From Anaerovorax odorimutans (lineage in GTDB: Bacteria; Bacillota; Clostridia; Peptostreptococcales; Anaerovoracaceae): a stretch of 32,284 nucleotides of DNA. Position numbers and translations under genes: made by a program. Positions within the stretch are counted from its first letter, which is position 1. Each line of letters opens with the position of its first letter. The DNA lies in assembly GCF_024459955.1 (NCBI RefSeq), contig NZ_JANFXK010000027.1, positions 1 through 32,284 on the forward strand, in the 5' to 3' direction. Below the pieces are notes generated by a model, which saw only the letters and a list, made by a program, of their open reading frames with translations, did not search any database and was not told where the DNA came from. This document shows, piece after piece, positions 1 through 8,652 of the stretch.

Positions 1-640
1 ACTTTCCTCAACAGATAGCACAAATTGCAGCCGATGTTGTAGAAAAAAATCAAATACCTTTATTTTACATTTTTCCCGCCAGCTTTTCACTCTTGTCAGC
101 CGCACAATTACCTTATTCCCCAACAAAAAGTGGCTATCTATATTTTTATCAACATAGCTGCGGGTTTTGGAGAAATGTTGAACCTTTTCCAACGTTTACA
201 GTCTCCGCACCCGGCTTCCGGGCTGTCTCGGCGCCCCGCAGCCTGCCGGACACCCTGCAACCCCACAACTTTCCTCAACAGATAGCACAAATTGCACCCC
301 TTGTTGTAGAAAAAAATCAAATCCCTTTATTTTACATTTTTGTACTTGCATTTCGCTCTAGCAGGTCGCGCAGTTACACTATTTCCCAACAAAGAGTGGC
401 TATCTATATTTTTATCAACATAGACGCGGGTTTTGGCGGAATGTTGAACCTTTTCCAACGTTTACAGTCTCCGCACCCGGCTTCCAGGCTGTCTCGGCAC
501 CTCACAGCCTGCCAGGCACCCTGCAATCCCACAACTTTCCTCAACAGATAGCACAAATTGCAGCCGATGTTGTAGAAAAAAGCAAACTCCCTTTATTTTA
601 CATTTCTCCCAACAGCTTTTCGTTCCTGTAAGCCGCATAT
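1..640. repeat. Tandem array, ~267-bp period, about 2.4 copies
   Basis: The sequence beginning ACTTTCCTCAACAG recurs at 1, 268 and 534 (periods 267 and 266), and the third copy stops resembling the others near 640. The array runs off the left edge, so its full size is unknown. Each unit carries two dyads with arms 19 bases apart: TCAACAG...TGTTGT at 8-40, 275-307 and 541-573, and perfect TCAACAT...ATGTTGA at 149-181 and 415-447. Between them is a GC-rich hairpin, CAGGCTG-N13-CAGCCTG, in copy 2 (near 487-513), with a G:T wobble in copy 1. Open frames through the array follow the repeat in several frames and have no ribosome binding site, so I treat it as non-coding. Confidence 0.9.
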
Positions 641-658
641 GAAGCCGCACCAATCTGC

Positions 659-753
659 GCAAAATCCCTCAATCCTGGCCTTTAATCGCCGGTCCTGGCC
701 GGAGACTCCGATTCCATGGGCAACACAAAATCCCTCAATCCTGGCTTTTAATC
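659..753. repeat. Two copies of a 29-base direct repeat, offset 66
   Basis: Bases 659-687 and 725-753 are nearly identical (about two mismatches) and contain AAAATCCCTCAATCCTGG. The right copy covers the last codons and stop of the SanA-like gene, and the left copy lies just beyond it. It looks like a duplication of the gene's 3' end. No terminator hairpin is evident in this stretch. Confidence 0.75.
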
Positions 754-1454
754 CCGCTGCCGCTGATGGGGATCGTGTCGCCCAGATAGGTGGGCTCCGG
801 TTTGAACAGCCATTTGACAAAATCCTTGTCGCGGGCGGCAATCTCCCGCAGATCGCGCATTTTCTGTCCGCGGTAGGTAGTCTGGTCGGCGGCTGCTCCC
901 CAGGCGTCAATGCCCATCTTTTCGCAGCCGTACAGGGCTCTGTACTGATGATAGCCCTGGGTCACTACAATGACCCGTTCAACCTCAAAGATCGCTTTTG
1001 CCCGGTACACGGAATCATAAGTTGAAAAGCCGGCGTGGTCGAGAAAAATATCTTTTTTCGGCACCCCTGCTTCCAGGGCATATTCCTTCATCACATTGAC
1101 TTCATCATAGCGAACCTGTCCGTGGTCCCCGGACAAGAGCAGCTTCGGCGCCGCTCCTGCCTTATACAGTTTGATTGCCACATCCAGCCGGTCCTGGAGC
1201 ATATAGCTGGGAGTTCCGTCCCTGCGCACAAGAGCGCCCAGCACCAAAATGCAGTCCGCATCCTTTCCTTTCAGCGCGTCCATGTCGGCCTTCGCGATTT
1301 CATTGCTGTTATCCGATACAGTGCAGAGAATTCTATCATCCGTGGACTTTACCACGTACCCGTTGATCCCCAGTATTCCCGCGGCCATAAGCACCACCAG
1401 AACCAGGATCGTCAGCAAAACCTTTTTCCACACTTTCATCTTCTTTTTTTCCAT
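735..1454 (-). CDS. SanA/YdcF-like DUF218 membrane-anchored protein
   Basis: A 239-residue protein with a lysine-rich N-terminus, one membrane segment (about residues 10-30) and an extracytoplasmic DUF218 domain. The domain shows the family core: DCILVLGA, then LLLSGDHG, and RVIVVTQGYHQYRA. Members of this family (SanA, YdcF, ElyC) act in envelope integrity, but the reaction is not settled. An in-frame ATG at 1484 exists. However, a TATAAT box on the minus strand at 1501-1506 would start the transcript only a few bases before it, so I prefer the ATG at 1454. The ribosome site there is weak (AGAAAG), and the ATG at 1439 is another option. It is divergent from ilvE. The C-terminal end is duplicated downstream. 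Confidence 0.8.
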   Translation of the reverse strand: MEKKKMKVWKKVLLTILVLVVLMAAGILGINGYVVKSTDDRILCTVSDNSNEIAKADMDALKGKDADCILVLGALVRRDGTPSYMLQDRLDVAIKLYKAGAAPKLLLSGDHGQVRYDEVNVMKEYALEAGVPKKDIFLDHAGFSTYDSVYRAKAIFEVERVIVVTQGYHQYRALYGCEKMGIDAWGAAADQTTYRGQKMRDLREIAARDKDFVKWLFKPEPTYLGDTIPISGSGIKSQD

Positions 1455-1586
1455 TTTACACACACTTTCTGGTACAATAGACATGTTAACGGTTGTAAAT
1501 ATTATAACAGGTATGTAAAACGGATGAAAGTCTGTCTAAGTTTTTCAATTTTTGTTTATTTTTCTAAAAATTATAAGCATAAATTG

Positions 1587-1615
1587 TTGACAGTACACAA
1601 ACAATGACCTATTAT
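1587..1615 (+). promoter_or_regulatory. Promoter of ilvE
   Basis: TTGACA (1587-1592), 17 bases, TATTAT (1610-1615). This is near consensus. Transcription should start near 1622, and AAGGAGA at 1649-1655 precedes the ilvE ATG. No T-box or long leader fits in the remaining ~40 bases. Confidence 0.8.
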
Positions 1616-1663
1616 AGAGTTGTTAACAAAGAGATACATATAATATAGAAGGAGAACGGTAAA

Positions 1664-2734
1664 ATGAAATATGATTTTCCAGTAACAAAGACTACAAACC
1701 CAAAGGCGAAACCGAACCCGGATACCCTCAGGTTCGGAGTGGATTTTACAGACCACATGTTCATCATGGACTATGAAGAAGGCAAGGGCTGGCACGATGG
1801 CAGAATCGTCCCTTACGCCCCCCTTTCTCTGGACCCGGCAGCCGTTGTTTTCCACTATGCGCAGGAAATGTTCGAGGGACTCAAAGCCTATAAGACAAAA
1901 GCAGGCAGAGTACAGCTGTTCCGTCCGGACATGAACGCCAAGAGAACCAACCGCACCAATGACCGGCTCTGCATCCCGCAGATCGATGAAGAACTGTATG
2001 TGGAAGCCATCAAAGCCCTGGTACATGTGGATGCTGACTGGATACCGGAAAAAGAGGGCACATCCCTCTACATCCGTCCGTTCATTATCGCTGATGAACC
2101 GTTCCTCGGCGTAAGACGCTCCAATCATTATAAATTCATCATCATCCTCAGCCCGGTAGGACCTTACTATGTAGGCGGACTGACACCGACCAAGATCTAT
2201 GTGGAAGACAAATACGTGCGCGCTACCGACGGCGGCACCGGCGAAGCAAAATGCGGAGGCAACTACGCAGCCAGCCTGAAGGCTCAGGAAGAGGCTCATG
2301 CCAAAGGCTACGAACAGATTCTGTGGCTGGACGGCGTGGAAAGAAAATATGTGGAAGAAATCGGCACTTCCAACGCTTTCTTTGTCATTGACAACGAAGT
2401 AATCACCGCACCTCTCGACGGCACGATTCTTCCGGGAATCACCAGGGATTCCGTTATCGCTCTGCTGAAAAAACAGGGGATCAAGATCACGGAAAGAAGA
2501 CTGACCATCGACGAAGTCGTTCAGGCTTATAAAGACGGAAAGTTCCAGGAAATGTTTGCTTCCGGAACCGCCGCGGTTATTTCACCGGTGGGCGAGCTTT
2601 GCTACAAAGGCGACAAAATGGTAATCAACAATGGCGAGATTGGCTCTATTGCTCAGAATCTGTACGACACGCTCTACGGAATTCAGACCGGAGCTGTTGA
2701 AGATACCATGGGCTGGACCGTAGAGGTTAAATAG
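1664..2734 (+). CDS. ilvE: Branched-chain amino acid aminotransferase
   Basis: A 356-residue PLP fold-type IV transaminase of the longer BCAT subfamily also found in eukaryotes. It interconverts Leu, Ile and Val with their 2-oxo acids using glutamate/2-oxoglutarate. Supporting sequence: HYAQEMFEGLKAY near residue 64, YIRPF near 136, the PLP-binding lysine K196 in EAKCGGNYAASL, and EIGTSNAFFVI. Length is normal for the family. AAGGAGA lies 8 bases before the ATG. The gene has its own promoter and terminator, so it is monocistronic, apart from ilvBNCD and ilvA elsewhere in the window. Confidence 0.96.
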   Translation: MKYDFPVTKTTNPKAKPNPDTLRFGVDFTDHMFIMDYEEGKGWHDGRIVPYAPLSLDPAAVVFHYAQEMFEGLKAYKTKAGRVQLFRPDMNAKRTNRTNDRLCIPQIDEELYVEAIKALVHVDADWIPEKEGTSLYIRPFIIADEPFLGVRRSNHYKFIIILSPVGPYYVGGLTPTKIYVEDKYVRATDGGTGEAKCGGNYAASLKAQEEAHAKGYEQILWLDGVERKYVEEIGTSNAFFVIDNEVITAPLDGTILPGITRDSVIALLKKQGIKITERRLTIDEVVQAYKDGKFQEMFASGTAAVISPVGELCYKGDKMVINNGEIGSIAQNLYDTLYGIQTGAVEDTMGWTVEVK

Positions 2735-2763
2735 TTAAATAGATTTTTCTAAAAAAGATTTAT

Positions 2764-2826
2764 AAACGGCCAGGGACTCAGGACGACAGATATATGTTGC
2801 CGTTCTGAATTTCTGGCCGTTTTTTT
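2764..2826 (+). terminator. Intrinsic terminator of ilvE
   Basis: AAACGGCCAG pairs with CTGGCCGTTT, which is followed by a T run. An inner helix, CAGGACG with CGTTCTG (one wobble), lies inside the long loop. Confidence 0.8.
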
Positions 2827-2879
2827 GTTCTGCGGCATCCGTCATTTGTAATTATATCCGTAAAATCATTAAATCATTT

Positions 2880-2937
2880 ATATTCTTACGAATATAACCG
2901 TATATCTATTGTATTTTTTACAGGAATTTGGCATAAT
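2880..2937 (+). promoter_or_regulatory. Promoter and inverted repeat before the DUF4143 ATPase
   Basis: TTGTAT (2909-2914), 17 bases, CATAAT (2932-2937). Just upstream is the inverted repeat ATATTC-TTAC-GAATAT (2880-2895), a possible operator. The flanking DNA is very AT-rich, so the dyad could be chance. Confidence 0.5.
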
Positions 2938-2955
2938 AATCATGGAGGTGATGAA

Positions 2956-4167
2956 ATGATACCCAGACCGCATTATATAAAAAAAATCATGCCCTACATG
3001 GACGCGCCCTTTGTAAAAATATTGACCGGCATACGCCGCTGTGGAAAGTCCACCATTATGAAAATGCTGATGGAAGAGATCAAACAGCTAGGCAAAGCAG
3101 AAGACCAGCTTGTATATTATAGCTTTGATTCTTTGGAGCACGAGGACCTCAGATCTGCCAAAACTCTGTTTTCCCATCTGAAAAAACAGCTTTGCAAAAA
3201 TAAAAAGACCTACCTGTTCCTCGACGAAATCCAGGAGGTAGAGTCTTGGGAAAAAGTTGTAAATTCGCTGATGAGCGACTGCGATGTGGATATTTATGTA
3301 ACCGGCTCAAACTCCCGCATGATGTCATCGGAAATATCCACCTATCTCACCGGAAGATACGTAGCCTTCCGTATTTTTCCGCTCTCCTTTTCCGAATATC
3401 TGTCGTTCCGCAAAGGTTACGCGCAGATATCCGATCCCCATGAGGAACTAGCTTCTTATCTGCGGCTGGGCGGGTTTCCTGCTGTTCATCTGCAGGCGTA
3501 TACAACGGAAGAAGCGTATACCATCGTAAAGGATATTTACAATTCCACAATTTTTACCGACATCGTAAAGCGCAGCCAGATTCGCAAGATTGATCAACTG
3601 GAACGTATCGTAAAATTCGCCTTTGACAACGTAGGCAACACCTTCTCCGCCGCGTCTGTCTCCAAATATCTGAAAAGCGAACGGCGGTCCATTGATAACG
3701 AAACAGTCTACAACTATCTCAAAAAACTGGAAAGCGCCTACATCCTCCACCGCTGCGACCGCTACGACATTCAAGGAAAAGAACGATTAAAAACACAGGA
3801 AAAGTTTTACTTGGCTGACTCTTCACTGCGATACAGCGTACTTGGATATTCGCCGGACAGCACTGCCGCCATGCTCGAAAATCTGGTCTATCTGGAATTG
3901 CTTCGCCGCGATTATCAGGTCCACATCGGCAAACTGGGCAATGCGGAGATTGACTTTATCGCAGCAAAGCAAGGCAATAAGATCTATGTTCAGGTAACGC
4001 AGGAAATCGGCTCAGCCAAGACCGAGGAACGCGAATACGGCCGGTTGCTCGATATCCGGGACAACTACCCAAAATATGTGCTGCGGGCCGACTCCTTCGC
4101 AGGCGGCAATTACGAAGGGATTCAAACCATGCATATCGCGGATTTCCTTTTGAGTGACAGTTTTTAA
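2956..4167 (+). CDS. ATP-binding protein, AAA_14/DUF4143 family
   Basis: A 403-residue STAND/AAA-like ATPase. Walker A is GIRRCGKST near residues 26-34. Walker B is TYLFLDEIQEV near residue 90. YVTGSNSRMM looks like the sensor region, and a DUF4143 C-terminal domain follows. The segment GNAEIDFIAAK...KIYVQVTQEI near residue 325 resembles the degenerate nuclease-like fold seen in this family. These proteins are common, often many per genome, and poorly understood; a role beside toxin-antitoxin or mobile DNA has been proposed. A strong GGAGGTGAT site precedes the ATG. It converges on ilvA with a gap of only 21 bases. Confidence 0.88.
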   Translation: MIPRPHYIKKIMPYMDAPFVKILTGIRRCGKSTIMKMLMEEIKQLGKAEDQLVYYSFDSLEHEDLRSAKTLFSHLKKQLCKNKKTYLFLDEIQEVESWEKVVNSLMSDCDVDIYVTGSNSRMMSSEISTYLTGRYVAFRIFPLSFSEYLSFRKGYAQISDPHEELASYLRLGGFPAVHLQAYTTEEAYTIVKDIYNSTIFTDIVKRSQIRKIDQLERIVKFAFDNVGNTFSAASVSKYLKSERRSIDNETVYNYLKKLESAYILHRCDRYDIQGKERLKTQEKFYLADSSLRYSVLGYSPDSTAAMLENLVYLELLRRDYQVHIGKLGNAEIDFIAAKQGNKIYVQVTQEIGSAKTEEREYGRLLDIRDNYPKYVLRADSFAGGNYEGIQTMHIADFLLSDSF

Positions 4168-4188
4168 GAAGAAACCCGCGCCTTCCTG

Positions 4189-5394
4189 TTACACACGCTC
4201 ATTAACCAGCTCAAAGCCCTCCTCGGTCAACTGCTGTTTAATCATCTCCGCCTGGGCGCTGTCCCTGGTTTCCATGACTACCTTCAGGAAGCAGCTGTTA
4301 ATCGCCATGTTGGGATCGCTGTTATCGTGATGTACGGCAACCACATTGCCCCCGCAGCGGCTGATTATTGTGCTGACGCCCACCAGCTGCCCCGGCTTAT
4401 CCATCAGGGCGATGGTCAGGGTATTTCTTCTGCCGCTCATAATCAAACCTCGGGTAATGACCCGGTTGAGGATGTTCACATCAATGTTTCCACCGCTGAC
4501 CACGCAGACCACTTTCTTGCCCTTCAAGGGAATCTTATCGAACATAACGGCCGCCACCGATACGGCTCCAGCGCCCTCAGCCACCAGCTTCTGCTTTTCC
4601 ATGAGCGTAAGAATGGCTGTTGCGATTTCATCCTCTGTCACCGTAATCATCTCATCCACATATTTGCTGACCAGCTCGTAGGTCTCATCGCCCGGAAGCT
4701 TCACTGCGATTCCGTCGGCAAAGGTATCCACGGCTTCCAGCTCCTTTTTCTCATGAGCCCGGATGGATTCATACATACTGGGAGCCCCAGCCGCCTGAAC
4801 GCCGTAAATCTTACATTCCGGTTTCAGCTGCTTGATGGCATAGGCCACGCCGCTGATTAGGCCTCCTCCGCCCACCGGCACCACGACCGCGTCCACATCG
4901 TCCAGCTGATCCAGGATTTCCAGGCCGATGGTTCCCTGGCCGGCAATCACGTCCACATCGTCAAAGGGATGAATGAAAGTGTAGCCCTTTTCTTTTTGCA
5001 GCTCAATGGCCTTGTTGTAAGCATCGTCATATGTATCGCTCACCAGGCAGACTTCCGCGCCAAAGCTCTTTGTCGCCTCCACCTTGCTGATGGGCGCGCC
5101 GTCCGGCATACAGATCAGAGATGGTATATTGTTCTTTTTGGCCGCCATGGCCACTCCCTGCGCATGATTTCCCGCGCTGCAGGCAATGATGCCCTTGGCC
5201 TTTTCTTCATCGCTGAGGCGGCTTATCTTATAGTAAGCGCCCCGCACCTTAAAGCTTCCCGTGGTCTGCAGGTTCTCGGTTTTCAAATATATCTGATTGT
5301 CCGCGCTGAGCGCGGGAGCTAAAATCAAATCGGTCTTTCTCACTGCGTCCTTCAATGTGAAGGCGGCATGATAAATTCTGTCAAGCGTAAGCAT
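4189..5394 (-). CDS. ilvA: Threonine ammonia-lyase with C-terminal ACT domain
   Basis: A 401-residue PLP enzyme that deaminates threonine to 2-oxobutanoate, the first step toward isoleucine or the catabolic propionate route. PLP lysine K49 lies in TTGSFKVRGAYYK, SAGNHAQGVA near residue 76, and the PLP phosphate loop VPVGGGGL near 175. A single ACT domain occupies roughly residues 330-401. The one-ACT layout is shared by short biosynthetic and catabolic forms, so sequence alone does not decide its role. The frame extends upstream to 5526, but AAAAGGAGGGCAGATC sits directly before the ATG at 5394, which fixes the start. It is not in the ilvBNCD operon and shares a divergent promoter region with the DUF815 gene. 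Confidence 0.93.
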   Translation of the reverse strand: MLTLDRIYHAAFTLKDAVRKTDLILAPALSADNQIYLKTENLQTTGSFKVRGAYYKISRLSDEEKAKGIIACSAGNHAQGVAMAAKKNNIPSLICMPDGAPISKVEATKSFGAEVCLVSDTYDDAYNKAIELQKEKGYTFIHPFDDVDVIAGQGTIGLEILDQLDDVDAVVVPVGGGGLISGVAYAIKQLKPECKIYGVQAAGAPSMYESIRAHEKKELEAVDTFADGIAVKLPGDETYELVSKYVDEMITVTEDEIATAILTLMEKQKLVAEGAGAVSVAAVMFDKIPLKGKKVVCVVSGGNIDVNILNRVITRGLIMSGRRNTLTIALMDKPGQLVGVSTIISRCGGNVVAVHHDNSDPNMAINSCFLKVVMETRDSAQAEMIKQQLTEEGFELVNERV

Positions 5395-5481
5395 GATCTG
5401 CCCTCCTTTTTTCAATAGCAGGCCCTGTTTTCGGCCTTTGTGCCGGCGGTTTTCCCAAGCCCCCGGAAACGTTATGTATCT

Positions 5482-5549
5482 ATTGTAAAGCTTTTCTGCC
5501 GATTTGCAAGAGCTTTCAATTTGCAATCGGCGGATTTTTTCATTATAAT
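5482..5549. promoter_or_regulatory. Divergent promoters of ilvA and DUF815 gene with a dyad
   Basis: Rightward promoter: TTGCAA (5521-5526), 17 bases, TATAAT (5544-5549). Leftward promoter, read on the minus strand: TTGCAA (5504-5509), 16 bases, TACAAT (5482-5487). The two -35 boxes lie in the arms of an inverted repeat, GCCGATTTGCAA (5498-5509) and TTGCAATCGGC (5521-5531), with one bulged base. A dimeric regulator bound here would touch both promoters. Confidence 0.65.
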
Positions 5550-5583
5550 AAGGTGAAATCTTTTAAGAACCGAGGAAAGTCAC

Positions 5584-6777
5584 ATGAAGAAAAAACTTGC
5601 GGAGCTGAATATTAAATTAAACTCGCTGGTCATATTCCGGAATCTCCTTGAAGATCCGGTGATCGCCAATTTTCAGATAATGGCCGATGCCATTGAGGAG
5701 AAGGATCTGACGCATCAGATAAGTGCCTATTGCCAGTTCACATCCTCCCTTTATCAGAGCACGTCCAATTTCAGCGTCTACATCAATACGCTTTTACTCA
5801 ACGATGAAAACTTCTACGTAAAGGACAAGGCCCGCGGCAGCCTGATTGCTCAGCCGGTGGAAGACTGCCTGTTTTCTGAGCTGGATATCCTGCAGGAGCT
5901 TTCGGGAATTACCTCCGAGTCTATCAGAGGGCTGATCAATTATAAGGGCTTCCTTCCCGATTGGGAGAACACAGTCTTTGATTTCCGCTACGATTACCAG
6001 GAGCGAATTTACAAACTGCCATATACGGGCTACGGCGTGTATTCCAAGTATGCCGTTTTTCACCTGCAAAACGGCGGCATCGTTCCGGTAAAGCACCCGG
6101 ACGGGCAAAAACTGGAGGAACTGTTCGGCTACGAACGGGAGCAGGGGCTGATTATAAAAAACACAGAAGCGCTCATTTCCGGAGAGGGAGCCAGCAATAT
6201 GCTCCTGTACGGCGACGCTGGCACGGGCAAGAGTTCTACCATCAAAGCGGTCTGCAACCACTATGCTTCCAAAGGGCTCCGTCTTCTGGAGGTAAAGAAA
6301 AATGAGATCTACCGGATTCCATATATTGTAGAGGAGCTTTCCGCCAATCCGTTGAAGTTCGTTATTTTTATCGACGATCTGAGCTTCACCAGCAATGATG
6401 ACAATTTCTCCGCTTTGAAAGCAATTCTGGAGGGAAGCGTTTCTGCCTGCGGAAAAAACATTGCCATCTATGCCACCAGCAACCGCCGCCATCTGGTCAA
6501 GGAAACCATGGGCGACCGGGCCGGCGACGAGCTCCACATCAACGATACCCTCCAGGAAACCATGAGTCTGGCCGCACGATTCGGCCTCACCATCACTTAC
6601 CAGCGTCCGGATAAGGAAGAATACCTCTCCATTGTAAAGAATCTTGCGAGGGATTACGGCGTGGATCTGCCGGAAGAAGAGCTGTTCAAGAAAGCCGAAA
6701 TCCACGCTCTGCGCTGCAATGGCAGGAGCCCCCGGGTAGCCAAGCAGTTCATCGAGCTGCAGAAAATTGGAATCTGA
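5584..6777 (+). CDS. DUF815-family AAA+ ATPase
   Basis: A 397-residue protein. The N-terminal ~170 residues have no recognised motif. The C-terminal part is a DUF815 ATPase domain: Walker A YGDAGTGKSS near residue 210, Walker B FVIFIDDLSF near 262, and a YATSNRRHLV sensor near 300. The ending GRSPRVAKQFIELQ is typical of the family. DUF815 proteins are widespread and their function is not established. The ribosome site is GAGGAAAG, 4 bases before the ATG. It is followed at once by a terminator, so it is probably monocistronic. Confidence 0.9.
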   Translation: MKKKLAELNIKLNSLVIFRNLLEDPVIANFQIMADAIEEKDLTHQISAYCQFTSSLYQSTSNFSVYINTLLLNDENFYVKDKARGSLIAQPVEDCLFSELDILQELSGITSESIRGLINYKGFLPDWENTVFDFRYDYQERIYKLPYTGYGVYSKYAVFHLQNGGIVPVKHPDGQKLEELFGYEREQGLIIKNTEALISGEGASNMLLYGDAGTGKSSTIKAVCNHYASKGLRLLEVKKNEIYRIPYIVEELSANPLKFVIFIDDLSFTSNDDNFSALKAILEGSVSACGKNIAIYATSNRRHLVKETMGDRAGDELHINDTLQETMSLAARFGLTITYQRPDKEEYLSIVKNLARDYGVDLPEEELFKKAEIHALRCNGRSPRVAKQFIELQKIGI

Positions 6778-6800
6778 TATGCTGGATTACTCCGCACCTC

Positions 6801-6842
6801 AAAACCGCTGTGCAGACCGATTGGCTGCCCAGCGGTTTTTAA
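6801..6842 (+). terminator. Intrinsic terminator after DUF815 gene
   Basis: AAACCGCTG pairs with CAGCGGTTT, with an inner GCAG/CTGC helix, followed by a T run. Confidence 0.8.
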
Positions 6843-6943
6843 TTTTCTTTTTAGAATAACACGTTCATTTCTCACAGTTTCCACCAGAACTACACATTAT
6901 TCCGTTACAATGATCCCATCACCTTAGAAAAGAGGAGGTCATG

Positions 6944-8578
6944 ATGGGTACATTCAAAAAAACCATTGCAGTTTTTTCTGCCTTTCTTCTGCTGACGCTT
7001 TTGGCGGCCTGCAGCAGCAAAGATGACGAGGCCTATGGAAAAATAACAGAAATCAGCGATACGGAAATAACGATAGAAACGGGGGCTTATGAGCCTCCTG
7101 CCAAACCTGAAGGGGAGAGCGGCAGCGCACCTGCCGGTGAATCGCCTTCCCAGGAGAAGGAACAGGGTGGTGCTCCGCCCCAGGGGATGGGCGGCTTCAC
7201 CTCTGACGGCGGTTCAAAGACCTATATCCTTTCCGACAATATTGACATTACCAATTTGAAGGAAGGCGTCCTTGTCAAGCTGACTCTCAATGAGGATACT
7301 GTAACCGCTATCGAAACGATCCAGCAGCCAGACGGCGGTCCTGCCGGCGGCGCCGACTCAGAAACAGGCACCGCTAAGGCCAGCGCCGCTTATACTGTGA
7401 GCGGGGGAAAGCAGAATTCCGAAAACAAGGATTATGAATCGGAAGACGCCAACGTCAGCGCTGTGCTGGTACAGAATAAAGGAAGTCTCACCCTTACCGG
7501 AGGGACGCTCACCAAATCCGGCGACACCACCGATGATGATGAAAGTAATTTTTACGGACTCAATGCGATTCTCGCTGCTTCAGGCGGCAGTAACGTCTCG
7601 CTGGACGGAACGACGCTTACTTCCAGCGCCGATGGTTCAAATGCCATCTTTGCCACTGGCAAAGGTTCAAAAGTAACTGCTAAAGACTTTACCATATACA
7701 CCACCGGGGACTCATCCAGAGGGCTGGATGCCACTTACAAGGGTACCATCGTTGCCTCCGGCGGCAATATCACTACAAAAGGTTCCCACTGTGCGCCCAT
7801 AGCCACTGATCGGGGAGAAGGAACTATCCAGGTGAGCGATACTTCCGTCAGCGCGGAAGGGGACGGAAGCCCCTGTATTTATTCCACTGGCGATATAACG
7901 GCCACCAATGTTACCGGAAACGCTACCGGCAGCCAAATTGTCGTAGTAGAGGGAAAAAACAGCATTACTCTCAAAGACTGTATTCTGCAGGGTGCGGGAA
8001 AAAACGGCATTATGCTTTATCAGAGCACTTCCGGAGACGCCGCTCCGGGGCAGGCGATCCTCAATGCCACCGATTCTACATTGACGACCACCTCCGAAGG
8101 CCCCATGTTCTATGTAACCAATACGGACGCGGCTGCAACCCTTGAAAACACGAAGCTTTATTACAGCAGCGACATCCTGGTGAACGCTGCCGGCAATAAC
8201 ACCAACAACTGGGGCAAAGAGGGCGAAAACGGAGGAAACTTTACCCTCACCGGAGTCTCTCAGAAATTTGAAGGTAATATAAAATGCGATAAGATCAGTA
8301 CCGTTGCTCTGAATCTTACGGAAAAAACTTCTTTTAAGGGCGCGATCAATTCTGCGGATACAGCTAAGTCCGCTTCCATTTCTTTGGATAAATCCAGCAC
8401 CTGGACCGTAACCGGCGACAGCTATGTGACAGCGATCACCAATAAAGACGCGGCCTGCAACAACATCAAATCAAAGGGATTTACGGTCTACTACGATAAA
8501 GATAACAACGCCAATAAGTGGCTGAATGGAAAAACGCTCTCTCTTTCAGGCGGCGGAAAATTAACGCCGGCTGCATAA
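6944..8578 (+). CDS. Secreted lipoprotein with beta-helix-like repeats
   Basis: About 544 residues. The signal peptide ends in the lipobox LLAAC, so the mature protein should be lipid-anchored at its cysteine (about residue 22). A low-complexity linker rich in Pro, Gly, Glu and Ser follows (about residues 45-85, and again near 125-140). From about residue 150 the sequence is Gly/Ser/Thr/Asn-rich with short recurring strands such as GSLTLTGGTL, GSNVSLDGTTL and GSKVTAKDFTI, as in right-handed beta-helix or carbohydrate-binding surface proteins. The ligand is unknown. Two adjacent ATGs (6941, 6944) exist; the GGAGG at 6934-6938 is better spaced for the second. The surroundings give no functional clue. 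Confidence 0.75.
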   Translation: MGTFKKTIAVFSAFLLLTLLAACSSKDDEAYGKITEISDTEITIETGAYEPPAKPEGESGSAPAGESPSQEKEQGGAPPQGMGGFTSDGGSKTYILSDNIDITNLKEGVLVKLTLNEDTVTAIETIQQPDGGPAGGADSETGTAKASAAYTVSGGKQNSENKDYESEDANVSAVLVQNKGSLTLTGGTLTKSGDTTDDDESNFYGLNAILAASGGSNVSLDGTTLTSSADGSNAIFATGKGSKVTAKDFTIYTTGDSSRGLDATYKGTIVASGGNITTKGSHCAPIATDRGEGTIQVSDTSVSAEGDGSPCIYSTGDITATNVTGNATGSQIVVVEGKNSITLKDCILQGAGKNGIMLYQSTSGDAAPGQAILNATDSTLTTTSEGPMFYVTNTDAAATLENTKLYYSSDILVNAAGNNTNNWGKEGENGGNFTLTGVSQKFEGNIKCDKISTVALNLTEKTSFKGAINSADTAKSASISLDKSSTWTVTGDSYVTAITNKDAACNNIKSKGFTVYYDKDNNANKWLNGKTLSLSGGGKLTPAA

Positions 8579-8584
8579 TACCAG

Positions 8585-8640
8585 AAAAAAGACCCGCCGC
8601 ATGGGCTGCAGAATTCTGCGTTCCCCGCGGTGGGTCTTTA
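8585..8640. terminator. Bidirectional terminator between convergent genes
   Basis: An A run, then GACCCGCCGC, pairs with GCGGTGGGTC and a short T run. The loop holds GCAGAATTCTGC, itself palindromic. It can end both the lipoprotein transcript and the converging permease transcript. Confidence 0.75.
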
Positions 8641-8652
8641 CTTTACATTGGT

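Noticed and set aside
93-551. 152-residue open frame through the left tandem array
   Set aside because: It follows the repeat in an arbitrary frame, has no ribosome binding site and resembles no protein; the DNA repeat explains it.
1-640. CRISPR array
   Set aside because: The period is 267 bases with nearly whole-unit similarity, and there are no short repeats with unique spacers or cas genes.
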